From the NCBI GenBank assembly GCA_014695325.1, contig JACJNZ010000037.1, positions 1-64,000 on the forward strand: a stretch of DNA of 64,000 bases, in the 5' to 3' direction. Position numbers and translations under genes: made by a program. This DNA is from Cyanobacteria bacterium FACHB-502 (lineage in GTDB: Bacteria; Cyanobacteriota; Cyanobacteriia; Elainellales; Elainellaceae). Positions 1 to 10,500 of the stretch are shown here, piece by piece; position 1 is the stretch's first letter, and every line of letters starts with the position of its first letter. The notes under the pieces are model-generated. The model was not told the origin of the DNA, did not search any database, and saw only the letters and a program-made list of their open reading frames with translations.

Positions 1-213
1 CATCGCAAACCGAAACGAGGAGAGTTGAGTCCGCAGCAAAAGGAGGAGAATCGAGCCTTAAGTCAATCGCGAGTGGTCTGTGAAAATGCGTTTGCTGGAG
101 TCAAGCGTTACAATGCGGTGAGCGCTATCTATCGCAATCGAAAAGCGGAGTTTGATGATCACCTTATGCTAACCGCAGCAGGATTATGGAACTTCTACCT
201 GACTGCGGCATAG
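1..213 (+). CDS. C-terminal end of an IS5-type DDE transposase (cut by window edge)
   Basis: The reading frame is open from the first base and stops at 211-213, so only the last 70 residues are visible. They contain RVVCENAFAGVKRYNAV followed by RNRKAEFDD and LTAAGLWNFY, which is the conserved tail of cyanobacterial IS5/HARBI1-like transposases; the Glu of CENAFAG is the expected third acidic residue of the DDE catalytic triad. A TTG at 25 begins the longest start-to-stop frame, but the reading continues upstream of it, so it is not the true start. Whether the gene is intact cannot be decided because its first part lies outside the window. It borders a run of broken mobile elements. The family assignment is from memory of the motif, not a search. 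Confidence 0.75.
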   Translation, partial: HRKPKRGELSPQQKEENRALSQSRVVCENAFAGVKRYNAVSAIYRNRKAEFDDHLMLTAAGLWNFYLTAA

Positions 214-319
214 GAAGAACTTGAAAGGTCGCATTGGCTAGCTCTGTTCTTATTTCCCGACAACTCTAGTTTCTGCTGCTAGTGCTTCATGGGTGCGTGT
301 CACGTTCTTGGTAGGAAAA

Positions 320-420
320 TCATAGCTGCTGATTGAGGTAAGCGCATCGCTGCGCCAACACTTTTGGCACATGGGCGGGCTTCCATCTCGCCCCTGAAAT
401 CTGCAAGCGACGGTCAATCT
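320..420 (-). pseudogene. ISKra4-type transposase relic, C-terminal tail only
   Basis: Reading the minus strand from base 418 gives IDRRLQISGARWKPAHVPKV, then LAQRCAYLNQQL and a stop at 320-322. This resembles the C-terminus of cyanobacterial ISKra4-family transposases (RRL..SGAQW..ENVP.VL..RCAYLN). The similarity ends exactly at base 421, where the left inverted repeat of another insertion sequence starts, so the gene was cut by that insertion or by a later rearrangement. No start and no upstream part is present in the window. The family call rests on recognition of the motif only. Confidence 0.55.
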
Positions 421-1612
421 CTGGAGTTTAGACTAAACGAAGGATGGAACAGCTAAAAAAGAGCAGCCAAAATAAAGAAACTGGCTGCTCCTGCCATTCT
501 GAGAAAAGCACTACCAATCCTCAGAGGCCGATATGAATGCTGACAAATTGCTTGCGTTTCGTCAAACTGCCTATGAGTGCTTAGGACGCGCTCATGATGC
601 GATGTTTGAGTTGGGTGACGCAGTCTTGAGTAGTCCCAGGGTGAACAGCTTTGCTGAACTCAGTTGTAGTCCTCTGTTCCGACGGCAATGGTCGAGTCTG
701 TACGAAGCCCTGCAAGATAGCCGACCGCAGCGTCGCAAGTTAATGCAGCTGTACATTGAGCAGATGAGTCAGATGGAGCGACCGGTAATTGCAGGTGACC
801 ACACGATCTGGGCACGCCCCTATGCCGTCACCTTGCAGGAACGCACCTACGAACATCAAGCCACAATGTTAGGCAACCGCCCGGTTGGGGTCGGACAGGG
901 ATGGAGTACGCTGACGTGGATTCCCGAAGCGGGCAGTAGTTGGGCGTTACCCTTACGACTCGAGCGCATCACCAGCTTTGAAAGTCCCATTAGCAAAGCC
1001 GCCTGGCAATTGCGCCAGGTGTGTCAGGCACTAAATGTCCGGGCGATCTCGTTGTGGGACAGTGAGTATGGCTGTGCCCGGTTTGTGCTGGCAACGGCAG
1101 ATATTGCTTGTGATAAGTTGATACACTTGCGCTCGAATCGTTGTTTGTGGACAGCACCGCCTGCTTATGGGGGCAGGGGCAGACCGAGCGTGCATGGCGA
1201 CAAGTTCAAACTCAATCACCCCACCACTTCATCACCCCGACCAGCAGAGCGAGGTGGATGACCCAAAACAGGGACGGTTGCGCTTACAGGGCTGGCACAA
1301 GATGCACTTTCGCACCACCGCTAATCATTCAATGCAACTAATCTTAGTGGAACGACTTGCTCAATCGATGGCTGCCCTTTTTACCCAGCTTGGCACACCG
1401 ACCCAAGTTCCCAAACCGCGAGGAAAATCACCAGGCTGGATACCAGGACAATCTCGTACTCCTCGTGTTCGCGCGCCCATTGTCAAAAAACGCTACTCCA
1501 AACGCAAAAAGCAAGCTCAAACCTCTGCCTGAACGTTTAGCATCCAGTTCCTCTAACCTTGCTCAAGTCTGCATTACAGGCTGGGCTTATTTCCGCTTGG
1601 TCTAAACTCCAG
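421..1612 (+). mobile_element. Insertion sequence with inverted termini, transposase inactivated
   Basis: The left end at 421 reads CTGGAGTTTAGACTAAACG; the right end at 1591-1612, reverse-complemented, reads CTGGAGTTTAGACCAAGCG. That is a terminal inverted repeat of about 20 bases with two to three mismatches, and it brackets the transposase relic at 533-1532. The flanking bases (CAATCT on the left, TCATAA on the right) show no convincing target duplication. The left flank is an ISKra4-type relic and the right flank a corA relic, so the two flanks do not rejoin into one gene. This suggests rearrangement after insertion. At about 1.19 kb the element is shorter than expected, consistent with the internal deletion in the transposase gene. 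Confidence 0.75.
533..1532 (+). pseudogene. DDE transposase pseudogene (frameshift plus internal deletion)
   Basis: The first frame (533-1261) starts MNADKLLAFRQTAYECLG and contains DHTIWARPYA and SLWDSEYGCARFVLA, which look like the first two acidic catalytic sites of an IS701/IS4-like DDE transposase. Around 1222-1236 the sense moves to the next frame, which gives HPDQQSEVDDPKQGRLRLQ and WHKMHFRTTANHSMQLI. Near 1353 that text jumps straight to the far C-terminus (KPRGKSPGWIPGQ, ending at 1532), so roughly a hundred or more residues carrying the third catalytic residue are missing. The gene is therefore broken twice. It lies inside the inverted-repeat-bounded element 421-1612. A fragment resembling the missing central part of the same family may occur at about 4384. 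Confidence 0.75.
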
Positions 1613-1890
1613 TCATAACAATCGCGCAGGTAAAGGCGAACGTCGTCACTAATCAAATCACTGCCATCGCGAATTAGAGCATTGAGTGCCTCTCATTGGA
1701 GCCAGATTGCCCGTCGTAGGATCAGCAGTTCTCGCTTCACTTGATGAATTTTTTTCAGGGTCTGTTGAGTTGGGTTCTCTACCACCTCTCCTACGAGATC
1801 CTCGATCAATTCGCCGTAGGCTTCCAAAACAGGGAAGAATCGGTAATGTTCTAGACCTATGGACGTGAGAGAGAATAGAGCTACGTCCAC
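1613..1890 (-). pseudogene. corA: corA (Mg2+/Co2+ transporter) relic, central part only
   Basis: On the minus strand the text FFPVLEAYGELIEDL, then KIHQVKRELLILRRAIW, then EALNALIRDGSDLISDDVRL and YLRDCYD matches the long cytoplasmic helix region of CorA channels, including the typical KRELL.LRRAIWP..E segment. An in-frame TGA (1693-1695) stands where an Arg codon is expected after AIWLQ. The match stops at the right terminal repeat of the insertion sequence at 1612. The N-terminal domain and both membrane helices with the GMN motif are absent. The part before FFPVLE is already degenerate. Intact CorA proteins are about 320-390 residues, so this is a dead fragment. Confidence 0.65.
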
Positions 1891-1994
1891 CTCCAAACGT
1901 CCCGATGGTTTTAGAATCCGTACTGTACAGGAACGCTGGTGATGGCACGCGATCGCTCAGGACAGTGGGACAATCCTGTCCGCCTAGTGTCTAC

Positions 1995-2240
1995 GTCCAG
2001 CATCAAAAAGCCTTTCTAACCTACGCTTTTGGTGGTGCTGAACACTGGAATGGTCGCCCTCTGAGGGACGCACATTAAGAATTAGTGGCTGAGATGGGCT
2101 TAACTGACAGTCACTTCGATGCGATCGCGGAGGATCTAGTCGCGACTCTAGTTGAGATGGAAGTTCCCCAAGCCTTAATTGAAGAAGTAGTGCAAATTGT
2201 TGGCTCCACTGCTTCTCGAAATGCTGTCTTAAATCGCTAA
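1995..2240 (+). pseudogene. glbN: Group I truncated haemoglobin (cyanoglobin) relic with in-frame stop
   Basis: The frame from 1995 reads VQHQKAFLTYAFGGAEHW, NGRPLRDAH, a TAA stop (2076-2078), then ELVAEMGLTDSHFDAIAEDL, VATLVEMEVPQALIEEVV and QIVGSTASRNAVLNR, ending at 2238-2240. This is the C-terminal two thirds of a group I truncated haemoglobin: the Gln/Lys-rich E helix before FLTYAFGG, and the LVAEMGL..SHFDAI F/G region with the proximal His in SHFD. The N-terminal A and B helices are not found upstream. Apart from the one stop codon the remaining frame is well preserved, which suggests fairly recent loss. It follows the corA relic directly. The stop should be verified, since one base could be a sequencing error, but the missing N-terminus still points to a pseudogene. 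Confidence 0.75.
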
Positions 2241-2346
2241 GACCTGCTTGTAACCACAGCTGAACTATAAAAAAATAGTTTTGGCGATAGTTCCTCCAGG
2301 TTTAGCAAGACACCTTTACAGGAACATCAAACATTGGACGTAGTTG

Positions 2347-2736
2347 CTAGGCGAATTTATTTTTAGTTAGTTTGACGACTAAAACAACCGCTAGAAATAG
2401 AGCGCAGCACAATACTGCGACTAGCGTTTCGTGGATTCTTGGTGAGACCACTACGATAAACCCCTGCCCTTTAATCAAAGCAGAAAAGCTTGAGACGCAG
2501 AATGGCATCAGATATAACCTGAATGTTTGCCAGGGATCACTTCTGCTAGTCTTGCCAGAAGAAACACTGAATAAGAGACCTGTCCCAATGACCGCACTGA
2601 TACCAATTGAATTAATCCATATCTTCAGCGAAGGATCAAAATAGAAATAAAGGATTACAAGATACCAAATGAAATAGCACCAGAGAATCGCTTTATCTAA
2701 TTTGATTTCATCAAGATATTGAATCAACCCTTTCAT
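2347..2736 (-). CDS. Small conserved membrane protein, function unknown
   Basis: 129 residues with three or four hydrophobic segments (about residues 16-35, 41-57, 76-95 and 103-122) separated by short polar turns, so an integral membrane protein is expected. The first part, MKGLIQYLDEIKLDKAILWC, and the segment WQTFRLYLMPFCVSSFSALI resemble small hypothetical proteins I recall from other cyanobacteria, but I cannot attach a function. A few charged residues at each end (KLTKNKFA tail) could set topology. It stands alone: the stretch on either side for several hundred bases holds no other gene, and raf1, on the same strand, ends nearly 400 bases upstream. Codon use looks like that of an AT-richer gene than its neighbours, which may indicate separate origin. 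Confidence 0.6.
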   Translation of the reverse strand: MKGLIQYLDEIKLDKAILWCYFIWYLVILYFYFDPSLKIWINSIGISAVIGTGLLFSVSSGKTSRSDPWQTFRLYLMPFCVSSFSALIKGQGFIVVVSPRIHETLVAVLCCALFLAVVLVVKLTKNKFA

Positions 2737-3133
2737 ACATTACTGAACTACAGCAACGACATTCTTTAATTTCGCCACGACTGAGCAAATGGCTCTTTGT
2801 GTGTTAGCTGCAAAACTGAGAAAGAATTGATAACAGACCAACAAAAACGGTGCTACCTTTAAGCTTCTTCAAAGTAGAACTATCTCACTAATCGCCATGA
2901 GCTTTCTGTATAGAATGCAGCTTTAGGTGAACACCCTACCCATCTCCGTCAAGCTCAACCTCGCATACCTCACAGAGACGAGCGGGATCGTCAACATCAA
3001 CTACCTCCTTGAATCAAGATAGAGCATGAGTAGACATCGGAGGGGATAAGGCAAAGCCAGGCTTGTTTGCCTTACCATCGATCGCTTTTGCGACACAGCC
3101 GCCTGTCTTCATCGTGATCGATCGCAGTAAACA
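2737..3133. other. Gene-free stretch between raf1 and a small membrane-protein gene
   Basis: About 400 bases without a supported gene. It should contain the promoter of the small minus-strand membrane protein that starts at 2736 and the 3' end of the raf1 transcript. I see no clear terminator hairpin, tRNA or repeat. Confidence 0.4.
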
Positions 3134-4222
3134 CTACTCATCAATCTGCCACAGCTCCTTGTTGTATCCTTCATCCAGCACCTTCTTCGGACGCAAAACT
3201 AAAATCACGCGACCCAGCAACGTTTTCTCTGGAGCTTCCTCAAACCAATCAATCTGAATCTGTCCCTCCTGCTCGATTGCAAAGTAGCTGTTGTCCTGCC
3301 ATTCGCGTTCCGCCCGATCGATCACAATCATCACTTCTTCGATCGTTTCTAAGTCATTATTGGGAAGCCGATCGCTGTCTGCCAAAAACGCAACCGGATC
3401 TTCCGCCGCAAAAATCACCTGCCAACCCGGTAAGCTAACCCATACTCCTGTGCCCGAAAACTGAACAAGCTGAAACGTTCCCTGCGGCTCGACCAGCGGC
3501 ACTGCCTGAAGATCGGCGATCGCCAGCGGTAATTTCCCTACCACAGGCAAAATTCGTGGCTGCTCAGTCGCAGACTCTAACCGATAAAAAGGCAATCGCG
3601 GAGCAGGACGACTGCGCGTAACCGAAAAATCAGTTAACAACTTTTCAACCTGCTTTCGGGCAGTCTCACTCTCTGCAAACCGCAACGCCTGGGCAATAAG
3701 GCGCGATCGTGCCTGAAGGTCAGTCTGCTGCCGCGCCAGCTTCCAGTAGTAGTAGGCAATTCCATCGCCAGCCGCAGCGGTAAACCCCGTAGGCGGATTA
3801 GAGAGCCGCGAATACTCCTTCATTGCTTTCGCCACATCCCGCGCCGCTTCTGAATCGATTCCTTTTTCAACCGCCAGGGTCGCCGCCGCCGCCCGATCTG
3901 CCTGAGTTAAGATTCGAAATTCATATAGCGTATCGCTCCCAGTCCGCTCGAACCGCGCCAGCACATCTGGACTCACCGTTCCAGAGGCGATCGACTGATA
4001 AACCTGAGCTGCCACAATCACCTGATTTTGCTGAACTGGCTCAAATCCCGTTTCCTCAAAAATTTGCTGCGGCGAATAGCCTGCCTTCTGCAACTGCTGA
4101 CAGGCTTGCCCCCAGACAACCCAATTTTCTTCTTTGCGTCGGAGTTGCTTCAGCAGAACGGCTGCCGCTTCGCTATCTAATGAATTCGACTGCTCCGAAG
4201 AGTCGGGCGGTAAAACAGACAT
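3134..4222 (-). CDS. raf1: RuBisCO accumulation factor 1 (Raf1), Rubisco assembly chaperone
   Basis: Raf1 is a dimeric chaperone that binds the Rubisco large subunit after folding and stabilises RbcL dimers until the octamer and small subunits assemble. The 362-residue product has the expected size. It shows the N-terminal helical domain (LLKQLRRKEENWVVWGQACQ, then QLQKAGYSPQQIFEETGFEP), the second helical part (KGIDSEAARDVAKAMKEYSR), and a proline-rich linker into the C-terminal beta domain (LPFYRLESATEQPRILPVVG) that ends in LLGRVILVLRPKKVLDEGY. The frame is open further upstream to 4381, but ATG 4220-4222 (MSVLPPDSSEQ) starts where homologues start, so I chose it; the extra N-terminal residues look like non-coding translation. 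No rbcL or rbcS lies in the window, which is common because raf1 is usually unlinked. Confidence 0.92.
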   Translation of the reverse strand: MSVLPPDSSEQSNSLDSEAAAVLLKQLRRKEENWVVWGQACQQLQKAGYSPQQIFEETGFEPVQQNQVIVAAQVYQSIASGTVSPDVLARFERTGSDTLYEFRILTQADRAAAATLAVEKGIDSEAARDVAKAMKEYSRLSNPPTGFTAAAGDGIAYYYWKLARQQTDLQARSRLIAQALRFAESETARKQVEKLLTDFSVTRSRPAPRLPFYRLESATEQPRILPVVGKLPLAIADLQAVPLVEPQGTFQLVQFSGTGVWVSLPGWQVIFAAEDPVAFLADSDRLPNNDLETIEEVMIVIDRAEREWQDNSYFAIEQEGQIQIDWFEEAPEKTLLGRVILVLRPKKVLDEGYNKELWQIDE

Positions 4223-4383
4223 AAAACCAAACCTGGCAAACTTCACTTTAAATTTTAGAAGTTGGTGGGGCGATCGCTCTCCCTCATGCAACAATCTGTC
4301 GAAATTGCAGGGGCGATGCAAGGCTGTTTCTCCCAAGGCGATACGAAGCAGTTCCTGCTTTGGAGCGATCGAGCCCAGCAAGG

Positions 4384-4460
4384 ATGGACTTTATTCTGCC
4401 CACCGGCTTACCTGCACTGGCGACGATTTGGCAGCAATACTTGCGTCGCTTTGCGATCGA
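4384..4460 (+). pseudogene. Possible short transposase fragment
   Basis: The frame starting at 4384 reads LPTGLPALATIWQQYLRRFA and then ID. It resembles the segment just before the third catalytic region of the same cyanobacterial transposase family as the relic at 533-1532 (..LWQQYLRRFAIEHW..). The likeness is lost after about 4455, and the frame runs into the 3' end of the convergent NRPS gene. No inverted repeats are visible. The match is short, so chance is possible. Confidence 0.3.
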
Positions 4461-4506
4461 TCAAGCTAGTTTTGGGGCGTTAGATCTGCAACGTTTCAAA
4501 CTGCTT

Positions 4507-7500
4507 CTAGGAAAGATAGGCTTGAAGCTGCTGCGCTAGAACCTGCACGTGGGGCAGTTTAAGCATCGATAAATGATTGCCCGGAACAGAATGCACCTGA
4601 ACTCGATCGCATAATTGACTCCAGCCCAGTGTGGGATCAGAACTGCCGTAGTCCGAGGGATTCGTCGCTTTGAAGAGGGTTACAGAGCCAGGATAGAACT
4701 GCGGCATATAGCGATAAGCTGCCTGGCTGTTCGCATAAAAAATTCGCATCAGCGGCACGATCGCCGATTCATCTTGGAGCCGGAGCCGCGCATCGGGCAT
4801 CAGGCGCGTAATTGCAGACCATTGCCAGCGCGAATACCAGGATTTCCAGCGTTGCGATTGGGGCAAAGCATTCGGCAGGGTATTCAGGACAGGAAATCGA
4901 TTAGTGACGATCGCGCCATAGTCTAACAAGAACGGCAGCGTAGACCAGAGCGCAGTTTTCAGCAAAAACTTGAGGCTCTGTACCAGAGAGGGCTGCTGAT
5001 GGGCAAGGGGGGCGGGCGTATCGAGAATTGCTAACAGCGCAACGGTTTCACCTGCTTGGCTAAGCTGCTGCGCCATCTCGAAGGCAACCAGCCCACCAAA
5101 AGACCATCCGCCCAGAAAATAGGGTCCGTGAGGCTGAACGGCTCGCATCGCTGTAATGTAATAGGCTGCCATCGCCTCGATCCGGTTAAACGGCAGATGT
5201 TTTCCGTCTAATCCGAGCGGCTGAAGCCCATAAAAACTGCGATTCACTGCTGAACTAGTTTCTAAAAGCTGCGCCAGTTCTAGATAGGGAAACACCACGC
5301 CAAATATCGGATGCACACAGAAAAAGGGCGATCGCGTAACGCTCCCAGGACGATATCGATTTCCCTCAACGGTTAGGGGAACTAGCGGCGATCGGGCTTT
5401 TGCAGAATTACTATTGATAATTTGATCAGTTAGTCGATCGTCATTCGATCGCGGAACAATTTCTAAATTAGATTTAACAGCCTCAGATTTAACAGCCTCA
5501 GATTTAACAGCCTCAGATTTAACAGCCTCAGATACAACTGATTGATCGAGCCGTGAATATTGATAGTTTGACGACAAGGATACCAGCGTTGATGACTGAG
5601 CCAATCTCTCTGTCTTTGTTCGGAGTGTGTCTGCTCGGGCTGTGTCTGTTCGGGCTATGTCTGTTTGAGCTGTGTCTGTTTGAAAATCGCTTTCTGACCG
5701 CTTCGATCGCTGCCATCGATAAACCGATCGATCCAGACGCCCAATTGGCGGAGACTGCATGAGAGTGCTATCGCGAAGTCTGTCAATCGCTGGAGCAAGT
5801 TGGGCGATCGTGGGAGTTTCAAAGACCCGGCGGAGCGGGAGTTCTACCTCAAACCGATCGCGAATCCGCGAAGTCATCTGGGTTGCCAGCAGCGAATGCC
5901 CACCCAGTTCAAAAAAGCTGTCGTGAATGTGGATTTGCTGAAGCCGCAGCAGCTCTTTCCAAATGTCGATCAGGGCGAGTTCGGTAGGAGTTTGGCTTGC
6001 TTCATTGGCGAGAAGATTTGGGCTTGGAGCCGATTCAAGCGATTGCCAGTCGAATTCATTCTGTTCGAGCAGGGCAGCGCGATCGATCTTGCCGTTGGGG
6101 GTGAGGGGAAGGGTTTCGAGCGGCACAAAGGCAGTGGGAATCATGTAATCAGGTAGGGCTTGTCCCAGAAAAGCGCGAAGTTCAGGAATAAGCTGCCGGG
6201 CAACCTGAGACTGAAGCGGACTATTGGTATAGCGATGCCAGGATGAATTCTGGGACAAATCCTGAGATGAATTATTCTGCTGAATTGTGCGTGAATGAAT
6301 CCGTGAATAAATTGGTGAATTGAGCGGTGAATGAGTCGCAAAATTAACTTCCGAGGCAATGCCATTTCTAATTTCATTCTTGATGTCATTTCTAATTTCA
6401 TTCCGAATCAAAACAACATCATAGGTTCCGGCTTGGGAATCGCTCGACCAGCTTATTTCAACCTGATAAGGCAAAACCTTTTCTAGATCCCACCAATCTT
6501 GTGGATCAATCGCAGTTTTAACAGAATTCTGTAGCTTTTCCCGAAATTTTCCTACTGTTTTAGGTAATGCTTTACTTGATAGCCATTCAGCCGTTTGTAC
6601 AGCATTATCAACACGATCGTTGGCAATATTCCTTACCCCAAACAGATCAGGCTGATGCTCAAGCAAGTATCTTTGCGTATCGCTGACGGTTATCTTTTGA
6701 GTTTTCCAGTCTATCCATTGCATTTGCTGCAAAGGTGATCCGAAGCAGTTCTTCTTTTGGAAAAATTGGAATTCGTTCTCAGATAAATCATGCTGACCGA
6801 TGTGCAGCAACACGTTATAGCGAAACTGTGTCATTTCGTTATGGCTGCGACCACGCGCAAGACGAATCTGTACCCGATGAATCCTGGGAAACGCATCGCG
6901 CAGGGCATGAAAAAAGGCAGGATCGATCGCCAGCTCTGATTCTTCAAACTGCGATCGTTCAACCTGTTGGCGAAGCTGAGTTCGTTCTGTAGTTTCATCT
7001 GCCTGAGACAAACCGACCCAGGCATGAAAAGCCTTCAGCAGCGGCAGGCTTCGCACATCGCCCAGAAACACTGTGCCGCCCGGACGCACTGCCTCGATCG
7101 CCCCTGCAATGACCTGCATTAAGTAATCCACATCAGGAAAATATTGCACCACCGAATTGAGAATCACGACATCAAACGCAGACGATGCAACGCCCTCAAA
7201 ATCCGCTGCCGATCGATGCAATAATTTCACCTGAGACAATCCTCGATCATTCACCTGCCGCTGCACCGTCTCCAGCGAAACCGTCGAGAAATCGATGCCC
7301 CAGTAAGCCTCGCAGTGCGGCGCAATTTGAAAGAGCAGTAGCCCTGTGCCGCAACCAATTTCTAGCACTTGTTTAGGATGAAGAGCGAGAATTTGCTGCA
7401 CGCGATCGTCTACCCATTCGCGCATCTGGGCTGCCGGAATTGGCTCTCCGGTGTAGCTGCTGTTCCAGCCTGTGATGTTGAATGCCGGATCAGCCGGACG

Positions 7501-10500
7501 ATCAGGCGATCGATAGGTCTGGTTGTAGAGCGTCTGCCAGTGCTGGATTTGCTGGGCTTGAAGTAAGCCTGGTGTCGATTGTGTGCTGCCAGAATTGGAG
7601 TCGCCAGCGTTAGAAATCAAGGGACGAGTCAGACTGAAATAGGCAAGCAGCCGCTTGGCGTGGGAGGCTTCGCCCGTTGCTAAAACGATCGCCTCCTGAA
7701 CTGCCGGATGACGTTGCAGCGCAGTTTCAATCTCGCCCGGTTCGACCCGAAATCCGCGAATTTTAATTTGATCGTCCGATCGTCCACAAAATTCTAAATT
7801 GCCATCTGCCCGATAGCGCACCCGATCACCCGTGCGATAAAGTCTCGCCCCCGAACTCGACAGACTGGCATCAAACGGATTGGCATCAAACGGACTGGAA
7901 ATAAACCGGTTCGCCAGTTCAGGACGATTCAAATAGCCTCGTGCAACGCCTGCCCCGCCGATGTAGAGTTCGCCCACCACGCCGATCGGCACAGGCTGAA
8001 GCGCACCATCCAGCACGTACACCTGCATATTCGCCACCGGACGACCAATCAGCGGTGCATCACCGGGACACAGTTCGGCAACCGTTGCCCAAATCGTAGT
8101 TTCTGTGGGTCCGTAGGCATTGAAGAAGCGGCGATTGGCTGCCCACCGATCGATCACCGGACGGGGACAGGCTTCGCCTCCGGTAATCAGCGTTTGCAGC
8201 GCAGGCAGATCTGCAGACGGCAGCACCGCCAACACCGCCGGAGTGAGCAGCGCGTGGGTAATTGCATGATCCTGCAAAAACCTGACCAGAGCAGCTCCGG
8301 GCAACTGAACAGACTGCGGCGGAATGTAGAGCGTCCCCCCTGAACCGATCGCCAGCGCAATCTCAAACACTGACGCATCAAAGCTAAGCGAGCTGAACTG
8401 AAGCACCCGAATTTTGCTGGATGAATCAGCAGGTAAATCAAAAGCTTGACGCTGTGCTGCCACCACATTGCACAGCCCGCGATGGGTAATTAGCACTCCT
8501 TTCGGCGTTCCAGTCGAACCGGAAGTATAAATCACGTACGCCAGCGAATCCTGGGTAAAAAAGGGAGAATTGCCCCCTAAATCTTCCAACGTTGGAGAAC
8601 TTTGAGCGTCAGAATCATCAAGCTCGGTTCCTTCCAGATCGGTTCCTTCCAGAATTGAGGGGTTAAAGGGACGGCTGAGATTTGAATTCAGCACTGAAAC
8701 TTTAACTTTTTCATTCACCGCAAGCGGCTGATCGAGACAGATGATTTGCGCCTGCGATCGCGGCAAGGTTTCCCGTAGCCAGGATTGCGTCAGCAGAACG
8801 TTCATTTGTGTATCGATCAAGATAAACTCAATGCGATCGGTGGGATAGCTGGGGTCGATCGGCACATAGGCTGCCCCTGTTTTGAGAATGCCAAGAATGC
8901 CGATGATCAAGTCAGCCGATCGATCGACACACAATCCGACTAAATCATTAGGCTGTGCTCCAATTTGTTTGAGCGTATTCGCTAAGCGATCGGCTCGATC
9001 ATTCAATTCAGCGTAACTGAGGGATTCCGATTCGGTGACTAAAGCAATTCTTTCAGGAAACTGATTGGCCTGTCTTTCAAATAAATGATGAAAACCGAAA
9101 TGATAAAAACTGCGATCGTTTAGAAATTCGGTTGCCGTTTGATTCCACTTCACCACAAGCTGCTGATGTTCGGCAGGGGTGAGCAATGGCAGGTCTGACA
9201 GCCGTGCGTCGGGATTGGCAACAATACCATGCAACAGGGTTTGAAAATGTTCGACAAATCGGTGAATTGTGGCGCGATCGAAGAGGTCGGTGCTGTAGGA
9301 AATAAAGCCGCTTAAGCCTGCCTCAGACTGCCACAGGCTGCTTAACCCGTGCGACGGCTGCCACAGATGCACCTCCAGATCAAAGCGAGTTGTCTGCGGC
9401 TCCAGCGGCACAGGTTCCAGGCGAACTCCGGGTAATTCCAACGGCTGCATCGGCGCATTTTGCAGCGCAAAGGCAACCTGAAACAGGGGATTTCCGCTCA
9501 AATCTCGCTCTGGGTCAAGCTCCTCGACCAGCTTTTCAAACGGCAAGTCCTGATGCTGATACGCCTCTAACGCCACATTTCGCACCCGCCCCAGCAATTC
9601 TCGAAACGTGGGATTGCCCGACAAGTCCGATCGCATCACCAGACTGTTCACAAAAAAGCCAATTAACTCCTCGAATTCGCTGCGGTGACGGTTGGCAATC
9701 GGTGAGCCGATCGCAATATCGGTTTGTCCGGTGTAGCAGTGCAATAACGTTTGAAACGCTGCCAGCAGGGTCATAAACAAAGACACTCCTTCCTGCTGAC
9801 AGAGTGCCTCGATCGCCCCGGTCAAAGTCGGAGAAAAGCGAAGGGGAAAGGTTGCGCCCCGATAGGTCTGCATCGCAGGACGCGGACGGTCAATCGGTAA
9901 ATCTAGCCGTGAAACGTCCTGGAGCTGCTTGCGCCAGTAAGCCAACTGATTCTCCAACACTTCGCCCTGAAGCCACTGCCGCTGCCAGCAGGCAAAGTCT
10001 GCATATTGAATGGGTAATGGAGCAAGGGCTGCCGATCGTCCTTGAATGCCGGCTTGATAAAGCTCAGCCAACTCCCGAATCAGCACACCCAGCGACCAGC
10101 CATCTGCCACGATATGATGCAGCGTTAACAGCAAAATCGCCTCCGACTCGTCAAATTGCAGCAGCGTCACCCGCATCGGTAAATCGGTACTTAGATTAAA
10201 GGGACGCTGGGCTTCGGCGGTGATGAATTGTTGCAGGATATGTTCTCTATCGCTTCGCAGTTTTTTCAGGAAAGCATCGCTGGGGGCAATTGTTTGCATT
10301 GCAGTTTTCTGCAAGGACGATCGCAAATCAACGACAGGAATTGTAATTCTGGCTTCTGGTTCAATCACCTGCACAGGTTCACGATTTGCGGCGGTAAAAG
10401 TCGTTCGCAGAGCAGCATGACGACGGACTATCTCGTTAAACGATCGCTCCAGCACAGAGCAATTGAGCGATCCGGTTAGCCGAATCGCTGCAGGCACATT

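Noticed and set aside
4223-4381. N-terminal extension of Raf1 up to 4381
   Set aside because: Residues before MSVLPPDSSEQ do not resemble the family and would make the protein too long.
4262-4483. 73-codon plus-strand frame between raf1 and the NRPS gene
   Set aside because: No start signal or motif; a different frame of the same DNA fits a transposase scrap better.
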